Part shown: positions 25,846 through 34,606 of the stretch, one piece after another
Layout of the letters: each line of letters starts with the position of its first letter
How positions within the stretch are numbered: the stretch's first letter is position 1
Origin: Pararhodobacter sp034676075
GTDB taxonomy: Bacteria > Pseudomonadota > Alphaproteobacteria > Rhodobacterales > Rhodobacteraceae
Direction of reading: 5' to 3'
Length of the DNA stretch: 64,000 nucleotides
Assembly (NCBI RefSeq): GCF_034676075.1
Contig: NZ_JAUCCQ010000009.1
Coordinates: forward strand, 1-64,000
The notes under the pieces: generated by a model
What the model saw: the letters and a program-made list of their open reading frames with translations, nothing else
What the model was told of the DNA's origin: nothing
The model's database searches: none
Position numbers and translations under genes: made by a program

Positions 25846-25883
25846 GATTCGCATGACATTCAGGGGCATACGTTGAGGCTCGC

Positions 25884-27203
25884 TCAAAGCTGTGACGCCC
25901 AGCGGGGGTGCTGGTCGTCCACGACAAACGGATGCGCGTGGCGCCGGGCGCCCTTCAGATGGGGGTGGTCGAGCGGCAGATTGTCATGGCTGTGCTCGAG
26001 GATCTCTGGATCCTCCTGCGGCCAGAGGCGAAGGGCCGACAACGCGCCGACGCCCGCCAGCGCCGCCAGCGTCCCGAGGGCCTCGACCGGCCCGAACTGC
26101 GTCATCAGCCAGCCGGACAGCGGATAAGTGACGAGCCAGCACGCATGGCTGAGCGCGAACTGGGCGGCGAAGAGCGCGGGGCGATCCTCCGCATGGGCCG
26201 AGCGCCGCAGCAGGCGGCCGGAGGGGGTGAGCACCGCCGAATACCCCAGTCCCACCAGCAGCCATGCACCAAGGAGGACGGGCCAGGTGAGCCCAAGGGC
26301 GGCGACCTCTCCGGCCAGACCGAGGAGCGTCAGCACCATGAGCGCAGCGCCGGCGACCATCACCGGTCGGTCCGGCAGGCGGTCGAGCAGCTTCGGCAGC
26401 GCAAGTGCGGCCAGCATCGAGCCCGCGCCGAAGGCGAACAGCGTCCAGGCCAGCGCGGATGCGTCCAGCCCCAGCGTGCTGCGCACCAGCACCACCGAGT
26501 TGACCAGCACCATCGCGCCCGCAGCGGCTGCGGCGAGGTTCAGCGCCAGCAGGCCGCGCAGGCGCGGTGTCGCAAGGTAGATGCGGATGCCGCGCGTCGT
26601 GCGGTCGTAGATGCCACGCGGCTCGGACGGTTTCGGGCTGGGCAGCAGGACCGAGACGACCAGCGCCGCGGAGGCCGCGAACCCCACCACCGTTCCAAGG
26701 AAAAGCGAGTTGTAGCTCACCACCACAAGTAGGAGCCCGGCCAGCATCGGGCTGGCGATGTTCTCAAGGTCATAGGCCAGCCGCGACAGCGACAGCGCCC
26801 GCGTGTAGCGCGCCTCGTCCGGCAGCACGTCCGGGATGGTCGCCTGGAAGGTCGGCGTGAAGGCGGCGGACGCCGATTGCAGCAGGAAGATCAGGAGATA
26901 GACCTGCCAGACCTCGGTGACGAAAGGCAGGCAGAGCGCCGCGCCCGCCCGCACCAGATCAAGTGCTACCAGAAACGCCCGGCGGTTCACCCGGTTCGCA
27001 AAAGCCCCGGCGATGGGGGCAATGCCGACATAGGCCACCATCTTGATGGTGAAGACCGTGCCCAACACCAGGCCTGCGTTGTCGCCCGCAAGATCGTAGG
27101 CCAGAAGCCCCAGTGCCACGGTGGCAAGCCCCGTACCCAGAAGCGCCACGACCTGTGCAGCGAAGAGATGGCGATAGGTACGGTCGGCAAGGACTTCGAG
27201 CAC
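25884..27203 (-). CDS. MFS transporter, likely efflux
   Basis: A 439-residue major-facilitator protein with about twelve membrane segments, starting MLEVLADRTYRHLFAAQVVA. It has the loop 2-3 motif NRVNRRAFLVALDLVRAG, of the drug/metal exporter kind (enterobactin exporter/MFS_3-like). The C-terminal tail is His-rich (HSHDNLPLDHPHLKGARRHAHPF), suggesting metal contact on the cytoplasmic side. It begins 10 bases downstream of the csoR-like gene, so the two form a leftward operon. Metal specificity is inferred from the regulator. Confidence 0.8.
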   Translation of the reverse strand: MLEVLADRTYRHLFAAQVVALLGTGLATVALGLLAYDLAGDNAGLVLGTVFTIKMVAYVGIAPIAGAFANRVNRRAFLVALDLVRAGAALCLPFVTEVWQVYLLIFLLQSASAAFTPTFQATIPDVLPDEARYTRALSLSRLAYDLENIASPMLAGLLLVVVSYNSLFLGTVVGFAASAALVVSVLLPSPKPSEPRGIYDRTTRGIRIYLATPRLRGLLALNLAAAAAGAMVLVNSVVLVRSTLGLDASALAWTLFAFGAGSMLAALALPKLLDRLPDRPVMVAGAALMVLTLLGLAGEVAALGLTWPVLLGAWLLVGLGYSAVLTPSGRLLRRSAHAEDRPALFAAQFALSHACWLVTYPLSGWLMTQFGPVEALGTLAALAGVGALSALRLWPQEDPEILEHSHDNLPLDHPHLKGARRHAHPFVVDDQHPRWASQL

Positions 27204-27213
27204 TGCAGTGACC

Positions 27214-27474
27214 TCAGAGGTAACGGGAGATGGTTTTCAGTTCATCGCGGTCCGCGGGCGAGTGATCAGCATCGAGGCAATGGTCCAGGTGATCGTGGAT
27301 CAGCGCACGCTTGGCGTTGACCACCGCCTTCTCGACCGCCTGAAGTTGCTGCGCGATCTCGAGGCAGGGTTTGCCCGCCTCGATCATGTCGATCACGGCA
27401 CGAAGATGCCCATCGGCGCGCTTCAGCCGGGCGACGAGGGCGGGATGGGTTGCGTGCACATGGGGCTTTGTCAT
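27214..27474 (-). CDS. csoR: CsoR-type copper-sensing repressor (DUF156)
   Basis: An 86-residue DUF156 (CsoR/RcnR/FrmR) repressor. The key residues are Cys37, His62 and Cys66; the +25 and +29 spacing matches the Cu(I) site of CsoR (Cys-His-Cys), whereas RcnR has His at the last position. The protein is an all-helical tetramer that leaves its operator when Cu(I) binds. A G/C-tract inverted repeat lies 10 bases upstream of the start. It is divergent from the His-rich/HupE genes and leads the MFS gene. The DUF156 assignment is firm; copper specificity is a reading of the ligands. Confidence 0.85.
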   Translation of the reverse strand: MTKPHVHATHPALVARLKRADGHLRAVIDMIEAGKPCLEIAQQLQAVEKAVVNAKRALIHDHLDHCLDADHSPADRDELKTISRYL

Positions 27475-27483
27475 AGAAAGACG

Positions 27484-27504
27484 CTATCCTCCCCAGGGGG
27501 ATAG
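27484..27504. promoter_or_regulatory. candidate CsoR operator
   Basis: The sequence CTATCC-TCCCCAGGG-GGATAG has perfect six-base outer arms and a central CCCC/GGGG tract, the form of DUF156-family operators. It sits 10 bases before csoR and between it and the divergent His-rich gene, so one site could repress both transcripts. On the minus strand a weak promoter (TTGTTC, 17 bases, TAGCGT) would place the operator in its spacer. Confidence 0.6.
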
Positions 27505-27560
27505 AACAAGATGGCTCCATGAATGGGCCGCGACGACGAGCGGGCGGACAGGCAAGATCG

Positions 27561-27914
27561 ATGGCACTTCTGCGGACATACGGACGAAATGCGTTTGCGA
27601 CGCTTCTGTGCCTGTCGCTGGTGGTCTGGTCCGTCATGCCGGCCGCAACCCATGCGCCGACTGTCTTCGAGACGATCCAGGATCATCTGGAGATGATCGC
27701 CGACCACGGCCATTCGCATGGGTTCGAGGAAGATCTCTACTGGGCCATGCACGGTCACAGCCACGAGGCCGCCGACCACGATCACAGCCAGGCATTCCTG
27801 TCGCTGGGTCACGGGGGCCAACTGGTCTTTGCGCAAAGGGATGCGTGGCGGCTCCGGACCTCGCCGGACGGCCCCCACCGCACCTTCCGGATCGAACGCC
27901 CTCCACGTGCCTGA
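27561..27914 (+). CDS. His-rich exported protein
   Basis: A 117-residue protein starting MALLRTYGRNAFATLLCLSL, a signal peptide ending near ATHA. The mature chain has clusters of histidine (DHGHSHGFEEDLYWAMHGHSHE, DHDHSQ), typical of periplasmic metal buffers. ATG 27519 is an alternative that adds 14 residues, but it leaves only 14 bases after the operator, so 27561 is preferred. It precedes the HupE-like permease by 58 bases and may deliver metal to it. Family unknown. Confidence 0.65.
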   Translation: MALLRTYGRNAFATLLCLSLVVWSVMPAATHAPTVFETIQDHLEMIADHGHSHGFEEDLYWAMHGHSHEAADHDHSQAFLSLGHGGQLVFAQRDAWRLRTSPDGPHRTFRIERPPRA

Positions 27915-27972
27915 TCGGCATCGCGCATCGCGCGGCATACCGATCCTTTAACAGCACAACGGAGATCTATTC

Positions 27973-28701
27973 ATGACTTCAGGCTATTGGGGCTTGCGCG
28001 CGCTGGCATCGCGCCGCGCGGTCGCCCTGACCATTGCAGTGCTCGCGCTCTACGCATCCAGCGTGGCGCAGGTGCTCTCCCACAACGTCACCGAAGGTGA
28101 CGCGGGCTACATCCAGGAAATCTGGGGGGTGCACATCATCCCCTTCATATATCTCGGCGCCAAGCACATGGTGACGGGATACGACCACATCCTGTTCCTG
28201 CTTGGCGTCGTCTTCTTCCTCTACCGGATGAAGGACGTGGCCATCTACGTCAGCATTTTCGCCATTGGCCACTCGGTCACGATGCTGGCGGGCGTCTGGT
28301 TCGGCTGGGGCATCAATGCCTACATCATCGACGCCATCATCGGCCTGTCGGTAGTCTACAAGGCGCTCGATAACCTCGGGGTTTACCAGCGCTGGTTCGG
28401 GTTCCAGCCCAACACCAAGGCCGCGACGCTGATTTTCGGGCTGTTTCACGGCACCGGGCTCGCAACCAAGATCCTCGAATACGAGATCGCGGAAGACGGG
28501 CTCTTGGCCAACCTTCTGGCTTTCAACGTGGGCGTCGAAGTCGGGCAACTTCTCGCGCTGTTCGTGATCCTGATTGTCATGGGCTACTGGCGCAGGAGCC
28601 CGAAGTTCATGACCCAGGCAACCTATGCAAACATCATCATGGTTCTTCTTGGCGTCTTGCTGACCTATCAGCAGATCGCCGGATTCATCGCCAGCACATA
28701 A
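27973..28701 (+). CDS. HupE/UreJ-family metal permease
   Basis: A 242-residue membrane protein with about six to seven hydrophobic segments. The HupE/UreJ_2 core is visible: HIIPFIYLGAKHMVTGYDHILFLLG (metal-binding His and Asp in a helix), AIGHSVTMLAG and GLFHGTGLATK. HupE proteins move Ni2+ or related cations. In this copper setting, between a His-rich protein and an anchor protein, the substrate may be copper or nickel; the sequence does not decide. GGAGAT precedes the ATG. Confidence 0.8.
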   Translation: MTSGYWGLRALASRRAVALTIAVLALYASSVAQVLSHNVTEGDAGYIQEIWGVHIIPFIYLGAKHMVTGYDHILFLLGVVFFLYRMKDVAIYVSIFAIGHSVTMLAGVWFGWGINAYIIDAIIGLSVVYKALDNLGVYQRWFGFQPNTKAATLIFGLFHGTGLATKILEYEIAEDGLLANLLAFNVGVEVGQLLALFVILIVMGYWRRSPKFMTQATYANIIMVLLGVLLTYQQIAGFIAST

Positions 28702-28712
28702 AGGAAAGAACA

Positions 28713-29345
28713 ATGCACAACGCACCGAAACCCAACATCGAAGACCTGCCAACACCGGCTCAACTGCGCCGCTCGACGATCATCGCTGGCATCGGGGCGG
28801 TGGTCATTGGCCTGATGGTGTATCTGCCCGCTGAATATGGCACGGACCCGACAGGCGTGGGCAGCATTCTGGGCTTGACCGAAATGGGCGAGATCAAAAC
28901 CCAGCTTGCGGAAGAAGCGGAGGCGGACCGGTTGCTGGACCTCGAGGCTGCCGGAGGCGACCAGTCCTCGAGCCTGCTCGACGATATCTTCGGCCTGTTC
29001 GTGGGGGCGGCCCACGCTCAGGATGCGGAGGTGTGGCGCGACGAGACAAGCTTCACGCTGGCGCCCGGCGACACTGCGGAATGGAAACTCGTAATGACCG
29101 AGGGACAGACCGCGCAATACCGCGTGCTGGTCGAAGGCGGACGGATCAACTTCGACTTGCACGGCCATGGTGGTGGCCAATCGGTTACCTACGAACGAGG
29201 CCGTGGCTCGACGGGGGACGAAGGCGAGATCGTAGCCGCATTCGACGGCGAGCACGGCTGGTTCTGGCGCAACCGCGACAGCGAGGCCGCCACCGTGACC
29301 GTTCAGCTCCGTGGCGAATACGCCGAGTTTCGCAACGCAAACTGA
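28713..29345 (+). CDS. transmembrane anchor protein
   Basis: A 210-residue protein with a short cytoplasmic N-terminus containing LPTPAQLRRST, a single membrane span (IIAGIGAVVIGLMVYLPAEYG, about residues 23-43) and a large periplasmic domain. The domain resembles a small beta-sandwich (FTLAPGDTAEWKLVMTEGQ ... GEHGWFWRNRDSEAATVTVQL). Proteins of this type are found as 'transmembrane anchor' partners of HupE-like permeases. It starts 11 bases after the HupE-like gene and ends before a strong hairpin. Confidence 0.7.
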   Translation: MHNAPKPNIEDLPTPAQLRRSTIIAGIGAVVIGLMVYLPAEYGTDPTGVGSILGLTEMGEIKTQLAEEAEADRLLDLEAAGGDQSSSLLDDIFGLFVGAAHAQDAEVWRDETSFTLAPGDTAEWKLVMTEGQTAQYRVLVEGGRINFDLHGHGGGQSVTYERGRGSTGDEGEIVAAFDGEHGWFWRNRDSEAATVTVQLRGEYAEFRNAN

Positions 29346-29354
29346 ACTCTTCCA

Positions 29355-29389
29355 CGATCGGCGGCGCGTCTTCGGCGCGCCGCCGATCG
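29355..29389. terminator. bidirectional terminator hairpin
   Basis: Perfect 14-bp arms CGATCGGCGGCGCG (29355-29368) and CGCGCCGCCGATCG (29376-29389) with a seven-base loop, placed exactly between the end of the rightward anchor gene (29345) and the end of the leftward virB operon (29399). No clean T run, but its position between converging operons makes termination the best reading. Confidence 0.7.
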
Positions 29390-29398
29390 CTTCCGGCT

Positions 29399-30424
29399 TC
29401 ACCCACCCAACCGCTTCGCCCTCTCCGCCATCCTGACCACCTGCGCGCTTGCGGTGGCCGCAGCGCTTCGCACGGCGGCGGGAGCTTGCACCGCCCCTCG
29501 GCCGATCGCTTCGCCCGTCGTGAGCGCACCGATCCTAGCTCTTCCTTGCACGCCTGACGTGTTCACCAAGCCCCGGAGCACCCCCGCAGACCCGCTGACG
29601 ATAGCGGGTGCCGCGGCCACCATAAGGTTCCCCGAAATCCCCCGCACGATCAGGGGAGTCGCCGCGACAAAACCCTTCGCCAGGAATACCATCACGAAGA
29701 ATGGCACCAGTGAGCCGATATTGGTGGCCGAGTTCGGATCGCCGAGCTGCGCCAGCAGCGAATTCGCCATGCCGACCACGGTCGAGAACATGGCGGCGAT
29801 GACGATGGGGTAGAAGGCGTAGCTGATCGTCGTCGAGACCCATCTGTGGAAGAAATCCTTGGTCGCATCGAAGAGCGACAGCGCGATCATGATCGGCGCA
29901 AGGCCCAGCATCAGGGTCAGCATCATCTTGGCGAAGATGAGGACGATGCCGGTCATAAAGCCAAGGAGGCTCAGGAGCACCAGTCCAATTCCTCCCAGGA
30001 TTGCGCCGGTCATCCAGTTCAAGTTGTTGCCGATCGCGTTCAGGTACTGGCTGAACTCTGTGATCAGGCGGTCGAATTCGCCCGCGAAGTAGGTGGCCCC
30101 TGCCCCGCCGCCGCCAACTGAGGAGATAAGAGCCCCGGCCACGTAGTCGAGCCCACCGATCACGGCATTGGCGACTGCGTTGAAGTTGGCCCAGTTGAAG
30201 GCGAAAAGGCCTATCAGCGTCAGCTTGATGAGATACCAGAAGAAGGTGGCCCCATCCATGCTGCGGAACTGGAAGGCCATGTTGATGCAGACACCTATCA
30301 GCGAAAGCGTGACCATCAGCAAAACGATCGAGCCGGTATTGCTGGCCACAGCCCCGAACTGGGACTCGGCCGCGTCGGCAAGGAAGCCATCGGCAGTTCC
30401 GACCATCCAGCTGACGATGCTCAT
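29399..30424 (-). CDS. virB6: VirB6-type T4SS inner-membrane channel protein
   Basis: A 341-residue polytopic membrane protein with five to six spans and a Gly-rich loop (SSVGGGGAGATYFAGEFDRL). The VirB6/TrbL core FDATKDFFHRWVSTTISYAFYP matches the family region with the conserved Trp. The C-terminal ~70 residues are Ala/Arg-rich and soluble. VirB6 lines the DNA path across the inner membrane. It is the last gene of the leftward operon and its ATG overlaps the previous stop by one base. In Agrobacterium virB6 lies mid-operon, so the order differs here. Confidence 0.85.
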   Translation of the reverse strand: MSIVSWMVGTADGFLADAAESQFGAVASNTGSIVLLMVTLSLIGVCINMAFQFRSMDGATFFWYLIKLTLIGLFAFNWANFNAVANAVIGGLDYVAGALISSVGGGGAGATYFAGEFDRLITEFSQYLNAIGNNLNWMTGAILGGIGLVLLSLLGFMTGIVLIFAKMMLTLMLGLAPIMIALSLFDATKDFFHRWVSTTISYAFYPIVIAAMFSTVVGMANSLLAQLGDPNSATNIGSLVPFFVMVFLAKGFVAATPLIVRGISGNLMVAAAPAIVSGSAGVLRGLVNTSGVQGRARIGALTTGEAIGRGAVQAPAAVRSAAATASAQVVRMAERAKRLGG

Positions 30425-30843
30425 TACCAGTTGCCTTGCGCTTCGCAGATGTCCTGGACGTCGCGCGCGATCTGGTTCTGGTCGTTACGGAAGGCCAATT
30501 GGATCTGAGTGTGCTCTGCTTGGGTGTTGGTCGCGAACCGTTCCTCGTACTCGGCCGAGGCGGCATTCCATGACGGGAAGCGGACATCACAGCCGCAGTC
30601 ACCAGTTTCCTTGATCGCCTCCCACGACCGCAACTCGTAGAGCCGCATCAACGTCAGCGCCTTGTAGGCCTCACGCGGATGGACCTCGTCCATCCATACC
30701 GGGCGCGCAGGTCGGTCGTTGCAGATCCGGTATTGCTCGGGGGTCATGGTGACGGCGAGATCGTTTGTGACCTGAGGCGAAGTCTGGGCCGCGAGGGGCG
30801 CGGCCAGCAGGGTGACAGCTGCGGCGAGAGTGATCTTGCGCAT
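30424..30843 (-). CDS. hypothetical exported T4SS-associated protein
   Basis: A 139-residue protein with signal peptide MRKITLAAAVTLLAAPLAAQ. The mature part contains Cys residues in YRICNDRP, GDCGCDV and DICEAQ that could pair in the periplasm. No family recognised. The ATG at 30843 has GAAAGGA about 8 bases upstream; another ATG at 30864 overlaps the virB11 stop. It lies between virB11 and virB6, a place where Agrobacterium has nothing, so it may be a lineage-specific channel component. Confidence 0.65.
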   Translation of the reverse strand: MRKITLAAAVTLLAAPLAAQTSPQVTNDLAVTMTPEQYRICNDRPARPVWMDEVHPREAYKALTLMRLYELRSWEAIKETGDCGCDVRFPSWNAASAEYEERFATNTQAEHTQIQLAFRNDQNQIARDVQDICEAQGNW

Positions 30844-30860
30844 GGGGGTTTCCTTTCGGT

Positions 30861-31895
30861 TCATTCGGCCGCGACCGCGGGGCGCACAGCACCCCCGGAT
30901 TGACCTGTGCTCTGATCTGGATGCTTTGCCTGCCCCGGCAGGAAGAACTCGGTGATGCCGCGGGCGCCGTCATGGCGACCGGCCTGGATGATCACGTCGA
31001 TGGAGCCCTCGATGTAGTCTACCATGTCGGCATAGGTCATCGGCACATCGGTCTTGAGGGCCGCGATGGCGAGGCGGCGGACGGCGAGTTGCGGGGTCTC
31101 GGCGTGCAAGGTGGTCAGCGAGCCGCCATGGCCGGTGTTGATCGCCTCGAGGAAGGTCATGGCCTCGCGGCCCCGGACCTCACCCAGCACGATCCGGTCG
31201 GGCCGCATCCGCAGGGTCGAAGCCAGAAGCACATCGGCGCTGCGGGCCTCGGTGTCGCGGTCGGCAATCAGGGTCACGGCATTCGGCTGCTCAGGGCGCA
31301 GCTCCGCCGCCTCCTCAATGGTGATGATCCGCTCTTCGGGCGGGATCAGTGAAAGGATCTTGCGCGCTGCGACCGTCTTGCCGGTCGAGGTGCCACCCGA
31401 GACGATCATGTTGAGCTTGTTTTCGACGCAGAACCGCAGGGCGGCGTCGATGTCACCCGAAGCCACCACATCGCGCAGCGCGGCGTTGCGTTCGCGACGC
31501 AGGCCCTCGAGGCTGCGTTCCTTGCCATAGAGGAACCCGAGCCGGATTGCCTCCAGCGGCAGGGAGGAAAAGAACCGCAGTGAGATGGAGAACCCACCCT
31601 CGACAGCCGGAGGCTGGATCACCTGTGCCCGGATCGGACGGTCGCGATAGAGGATCGAGACCGAGACGATGGGTTTCTTGGTGCTGAGCGTGGTCGAGGC
31701 GGCCGAGGCTATCTGGTTGCCGAGGTCCTTGATCTCGGTCTGAGTGAGCGGCGTGCCGAGGCCGCGCATGAAATGATCGCCCTGGAACTCGCCCCAGACC
31801 TGCCCGTCGGGGTTGATGCAGATCTCGATCGTGTCGTCCCGCTGCACGGGCGCGCCCAGCCGGTCGAGCGAGGCTTCGAGATAGCTCGCCGCCAT
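30861..31895 (-). CDS. virB11: VirB11 T4SS ATPase
   Basis: A 344-residue hexameric secretion ATPase. Walker A is GGTSTGKT, Asp box-type IITIEEAAELRPEQPN, Walker B-like MRMRPDRIVLGEVRGREAM, and the His box HGGSLTTLHAETP; the order and spacing are those of VirB11/TrbB. The N-terminal domain (about 1-120) mediates ring assembly. The start ATG 31895 is one base after the virB10 stop. It powers pilus assembly and DNA transfer from the cytoplasmic face. Confidence 0.92.
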   Translation of the reverse strand: MAASYLEASLDRLGAPVQRDDTIEICINPDGQVWGEFQGDHFMRGLGTPLTQTEIKDLGNQIASAASTTLSTKKPIVSVSILYRDRPIRAQVIQPPAVEGGFSISLRFFSSLPLEAIRLGFLYGKERSLEGLRRERNAALRDVVASGDIDAALRFCVENKLNMIVSGGTSTGKTVAARKILSLIPPEERIITIEEAAELRPEQPNAVTLIADRDTEARSADVLLASTLRMRPDRIVLGEVRGREAMTFLEAINTGHGGSLTTLHAETPQLAVRRLAIAALKTDVPMTYADMVDYIEGSIDVIIQAGRHDGARGITEFFLPGQAKHPDQSTGQSGGAVRPAVAAE

Positions 31896-31896
31896 G

Positions 31897-33222
31897 TCAG
31901 AAAATCTCCAGATCGCGGTCGACCATGACCGTGATCCGCGTGCCCTGATCGACATGGATCACTGGGCGGATCGCCAGATAGTCCTGCATGACGCTTTGGG
32001 TGCTGTCGCGCAGGTCCGTGCCGACGTCGCTCGCGATGTCGGCCGCGGCCTCATCCTCGATCTGTCCGGCCGCGGCTGCGGGCAAGGCCCCGATCAGTGA
32101 GATCAAGGCGGCCGAGCCAAAACGCTGCGCGAAACGGGTATCGACAAAGCCGGTGGTGCCGGTGCGCCCGAGCTCGTCCCCGCCGAAGGCGCTGATCTCC
32201 ACGGTCTGGTTGTCGGGCAGGATGATGCGGTCCCAGGCCACCATGACTCGCGACTGCGCGAGCGCCACATCGGAGCGGTAACGCCCCACGAGACGCGCGC
32301 CGCGCGGGATCAGGACGCGCGTGCCGTCGAAGGAATGAACGTCCTCGGAGACGATGGCGCGGATTGCACCAGGCAGCGTGCTGTCCAGTGCCGTCTCGGT
32401 CACGGCCTGGATCATCGTGCCTTGCACGACGGTGTTGCCGGGGTTCACGATGACTTCGGCCCGCGTCATCGTGGCGGGTCTGGCGCCTGCGCGCACGAAG
32501 GCTTCGTCTTCATTCAGGCGTGCGGCCTCGAGGCTGTTCTCTCGGTCGGTCCCTGCCCCCATCCCAGAAAACGCGATCATGGGCGACGCGATGCGCTCGG
32601 CCCGGGCCTCCGCTTCGGCGATGCGGCGGCGCTCAAGTTCGGCGAGCCGCAGCTCTTCTTCGTTCGGCCCGAGGTCCGTCGGCTCAGGCGGGGTCAGCCG
32701 CGCGACCTCGAGATCCATGCGCAACTGGTCGAGTTCCCGGTCGCGTTCGGTCAATTGCCGCTCAAGGGCGCGTTGCGCCTCGGTCGAGGCGGTCTGCAGC
32801 GCCGTTATCTGGGCCGTGAGATCGGCGATGGCCTGCTCCGCGCCACTATCCGATGCCTCGACGGGCCGCGCGCGCAGGTCTTCGAGTTCCGCGCGCAGCG
32901 TCGCAAGGCTTTCCATCAGCGCCAGTTCCGACTCGGTGGGGCCGGTCTCGGCCGATGGCGGCGGCGCAGGATCGGCGATGGGCATGGGTGCGAGATCGCC
33001 GAAGCCCGATCCCGTGGTCTGGAATTCTTCCGGAGCTGCGGTCGGCAGAGGCGCTTCCGGCGATGGCTGCAGCGCGGCCCAGGCCAGGCCGCCCACGGTC
33101 ACGATCCCGGCAACGCCAAGGATGGCGGTAAGCGGGGAGGGACGTGCTGCGGCGCGCTTCTTGTCGCCCGTTGCTTCAAGGGCCGCGAGGCGCGCGGCGA
33201 GGTCTTCGGTGTACTGGCTCAT
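31897..33222 (-). CDS. virB10: VirB10 T4SS core protein
   Basis: A 441-residue protein spanning both membranes. A short cytoplasmic N-terminus is followed by one membrane span (LTAILGVAGIVTVGGLAWAAL, ~35-55), a Pro-rich and coiled-coil region (about 60-220) and the C-terminal TrbI-type beta barrel with NPGNTVVQGTMIQAVTETALDS, VLIPRGARLVGRY and the antenna-forming SALISLIGALPAAAAG. ATG 33222 overlaps the virB9 stop (ATGA). It senses ATP use in the inner membrane and gates the outer-membrane pore. Confidence 0.92.
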   Translation of the reverse strand: MSQYTEDLAARLAALEATGDKKRAAARPSPLTAILGVAGIVTVGGLAWAALQPSPEAPLPTAAPEEFQTTGSGFGDLAPMPIADPAPPPSAETGPTESELALMESLATLRAELEDLRARPVEASDSGAEQAIADLTAQITALQTASTEAQRALERQLTERDRELDQLRMDLEVARLTPPEPTDLGPNEEELRLAELERRRIAEAEARAERIASPMIAFSGMGAGTDRENSLEAARLNEDEAFVRAGARPATMTRAEVIVNPGNTVVQGTMIQAVTETALDSTLPGAIRAIVSEDVHSFDGTRVLIPRGARLVGRYRSDVALAQSRVMVAWDRIILPDNQTVEISAFGGDELGRTGTTGFVDTRFAQRFGSAALISLIGALPAAAAGQIEDEAAADIASDVGTDLRDSTQSVMQDYLAIRPVIHVDQGTRITVMVDRDLEIF

Positions 33223-33932
33223 GACGTGGGCCCACCCATATCCTGAACACAGACTTCGTCTTCGCCGAGGCGCAGGACCCATTGGCGGTTCACACCCGAG
33301 ACGCGGATGACACCATCCTCGAGTGCCGTGCTGTTCACCGCCCGCTCGCCGCCATTGGCATAGCGGAAGATCGCCGGGACCGGCGCGTTCCGCGCGAAGC
33401 GGAAATAGGTGAAGGTCCCGTCGTCCCAGATGGCCGTTGGTGTGAACTCCTCGCTTGCACTGACCGCGTAGTTCGCATTGGGCGCATCGGCCGCGACCGC
33501 ACGGGTCGGCTGAACGCGGCTCTCAGGATAGCGGAACTGCACCACATAATGCGGGGTCTCGCGCGCCTCGACCACGTGGAAATAGTAGGAGCGGCGGTTC
33601 GTGTAGACCGTGATGTTGGTGGCGACACCCGAGGCGGCTGGCTTGATCGCGAAGGCCCGTCCGCCCGGCACGCCGTCGAACTGGAAGCCGACTGTGTCGC
33701 CCGCGATGATCGAGCGGATCGTCTCGCCCTCGCCGAACTCGACGGTGGTCACCCGAGTCAGGGTGGTGACGATGCGGTAGACCTGCCCCTCGGTCCAGCT
33801 CGCGATCCGGACGCGGTTGTCATGTGGGCCAGCGCGCGGCGTGGTCTCGGCCAGGGCTGCGGGTGCGGAGAGCACGAGGGCACTGGCGACGAGCAGGGCT
33901 TGCACGGAGGCAAGGACGGGAACAGAGGTCAT
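33219..33932 (-). CDS. virB9: VirB9 T4SS outer-membrane complex protein
   Basis: A 237-residue exported protein (signal MTSVPVLASVQALLVASALV, cleavage near ALA). It shows the VirB9/CagX pattern: VRIASWTEGQVYRIVTTL, TVEFGEGETIRSIIAGD, the central FAIKPAASGVATNITVYTN and the C-terminal IWDDGTFTYFRF with a late Cys (DEVCVQD) that may pair with the VirB7-like lipoprotein. ATG 33932 overlaps the virB8 stop, which sets the start. It forms the ring under the outer membrane with VirB7 and VirB10. Confidence 0.92.
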   Translation of the reverse strand: MTSVPVLASVQALLVASALVLSAPAALAETTPRAGPHDNRVRIASWTEGQVYRIVTTLTRVTTVEFGEGETIRSIIAGDTVGFQFDGVPGGRAFAIKPAASGVATNITVYTNRRSYYFHVVEARETPHYVVQFRYPESRVQPTRAVAADAPNANYAVSASEEFTPTAIWDDGTFTYFRFARNAPVPAIFRYANGGERAVNSTALEDGVIRVSGVNRQWVLRLGEDEVCVQDMGGPTS

Positions 33933-34606
33933 TCGGAACGGTCCGATCGGATGGCATATTGGGTGACGGTGAAGCCGAAGGGGTTTTGCCAGACGTCGTC
34001 GATCGTGCGGGTCCGTTCGGGTTCGAAGGCAAACATGAGCGTGGCGGTGAAGGATCCGTCCTGCGCCCCTTGCGGGCTGGTCAGGCGCTTTCTGAGACGG
34101 ACCTGCGCACGGTTGTCCCCGATGAGCGTGATTGAGGCGATCTCGACAGCCATCTCTGCCGCGGGGCCATAGCGGGTCGGCGGATAGCTTTCCTGCCCAG
34201 AGGTCCACATGGCGCGCATGCTGGCCTCGGCCGCCCCGGTGGATTGCGCCAGCACACGGCGCACGCGCAGATCGTTGTCGAGCTGGTTGTAGGCCTCACG
34301 GTCGAGGATGTAGCGGTAGATCTGCGCCTCGATGATGGCGGGCCGCTCGGCAAGCGAGACCGTTTCCACCGTGGCGTTCGGCAGAGCGAGACCTGTCGCT
34401 GGATCATAGGGCACGACGACGGGCGGGGGCGTCTCGACCATCAGGGCGACGGTCGCGGCTGCAAGGCAGCCGAAAACGCCAAAGCCCGCCCCGCCAAGGC
34501 CGATCATCCGCCAGAGCTGCTCCCGGCGCAGCGCGCCATGGATCAGTTCCTCCTCGACCAGTTCCCGCGCACTCATGCGTGCCGTCGTGTCCGGTACCTT
34601 GCTCAT
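33929..34606 (-). CDS. virB8: VirB8 T4SS assembly protein
   Basis: A 225-residue bitopic protein: cytoplasmic N-terminus, one span (GLGGAGFGVFGCLAAATVALMV, ~37-58) and a periplasmic VirB8 domain with AQIYRYILDREAYNQLD and MAVEIASITLIGDNRAQVRLRK. It nucleates channel assembly at the inner membrane. Start and stop both overlap neighbours by four bases, showing translational coupling within the operon. Confidence 0.9.
   Translation of the reverse strand: MSKVPDTTARMSARELVEEELIHGALRREQLWRMIGLGGAGFGVFGCLAAATVALMVETPPPVVVPYDPATGLALPNATVETVSLAERPAIIEAQIYRYILDREAYNQLDNDLRVRRVLAQSTGAAEASMRAMWTSGQESYPPTRYGPAAEMAVEIASITLIGDNRAQVRLRKRLTSPQGAQDGSFTATLMFAFEPERTRTIDDVWQNPFGFTVTQYAIRSDRSE

Noticed and set aside
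27214..27474. Nickel/cobalt repressor RcnR
   Set aside because: The last ligand position is Cys66, not His, and the nearby genes are for copper.
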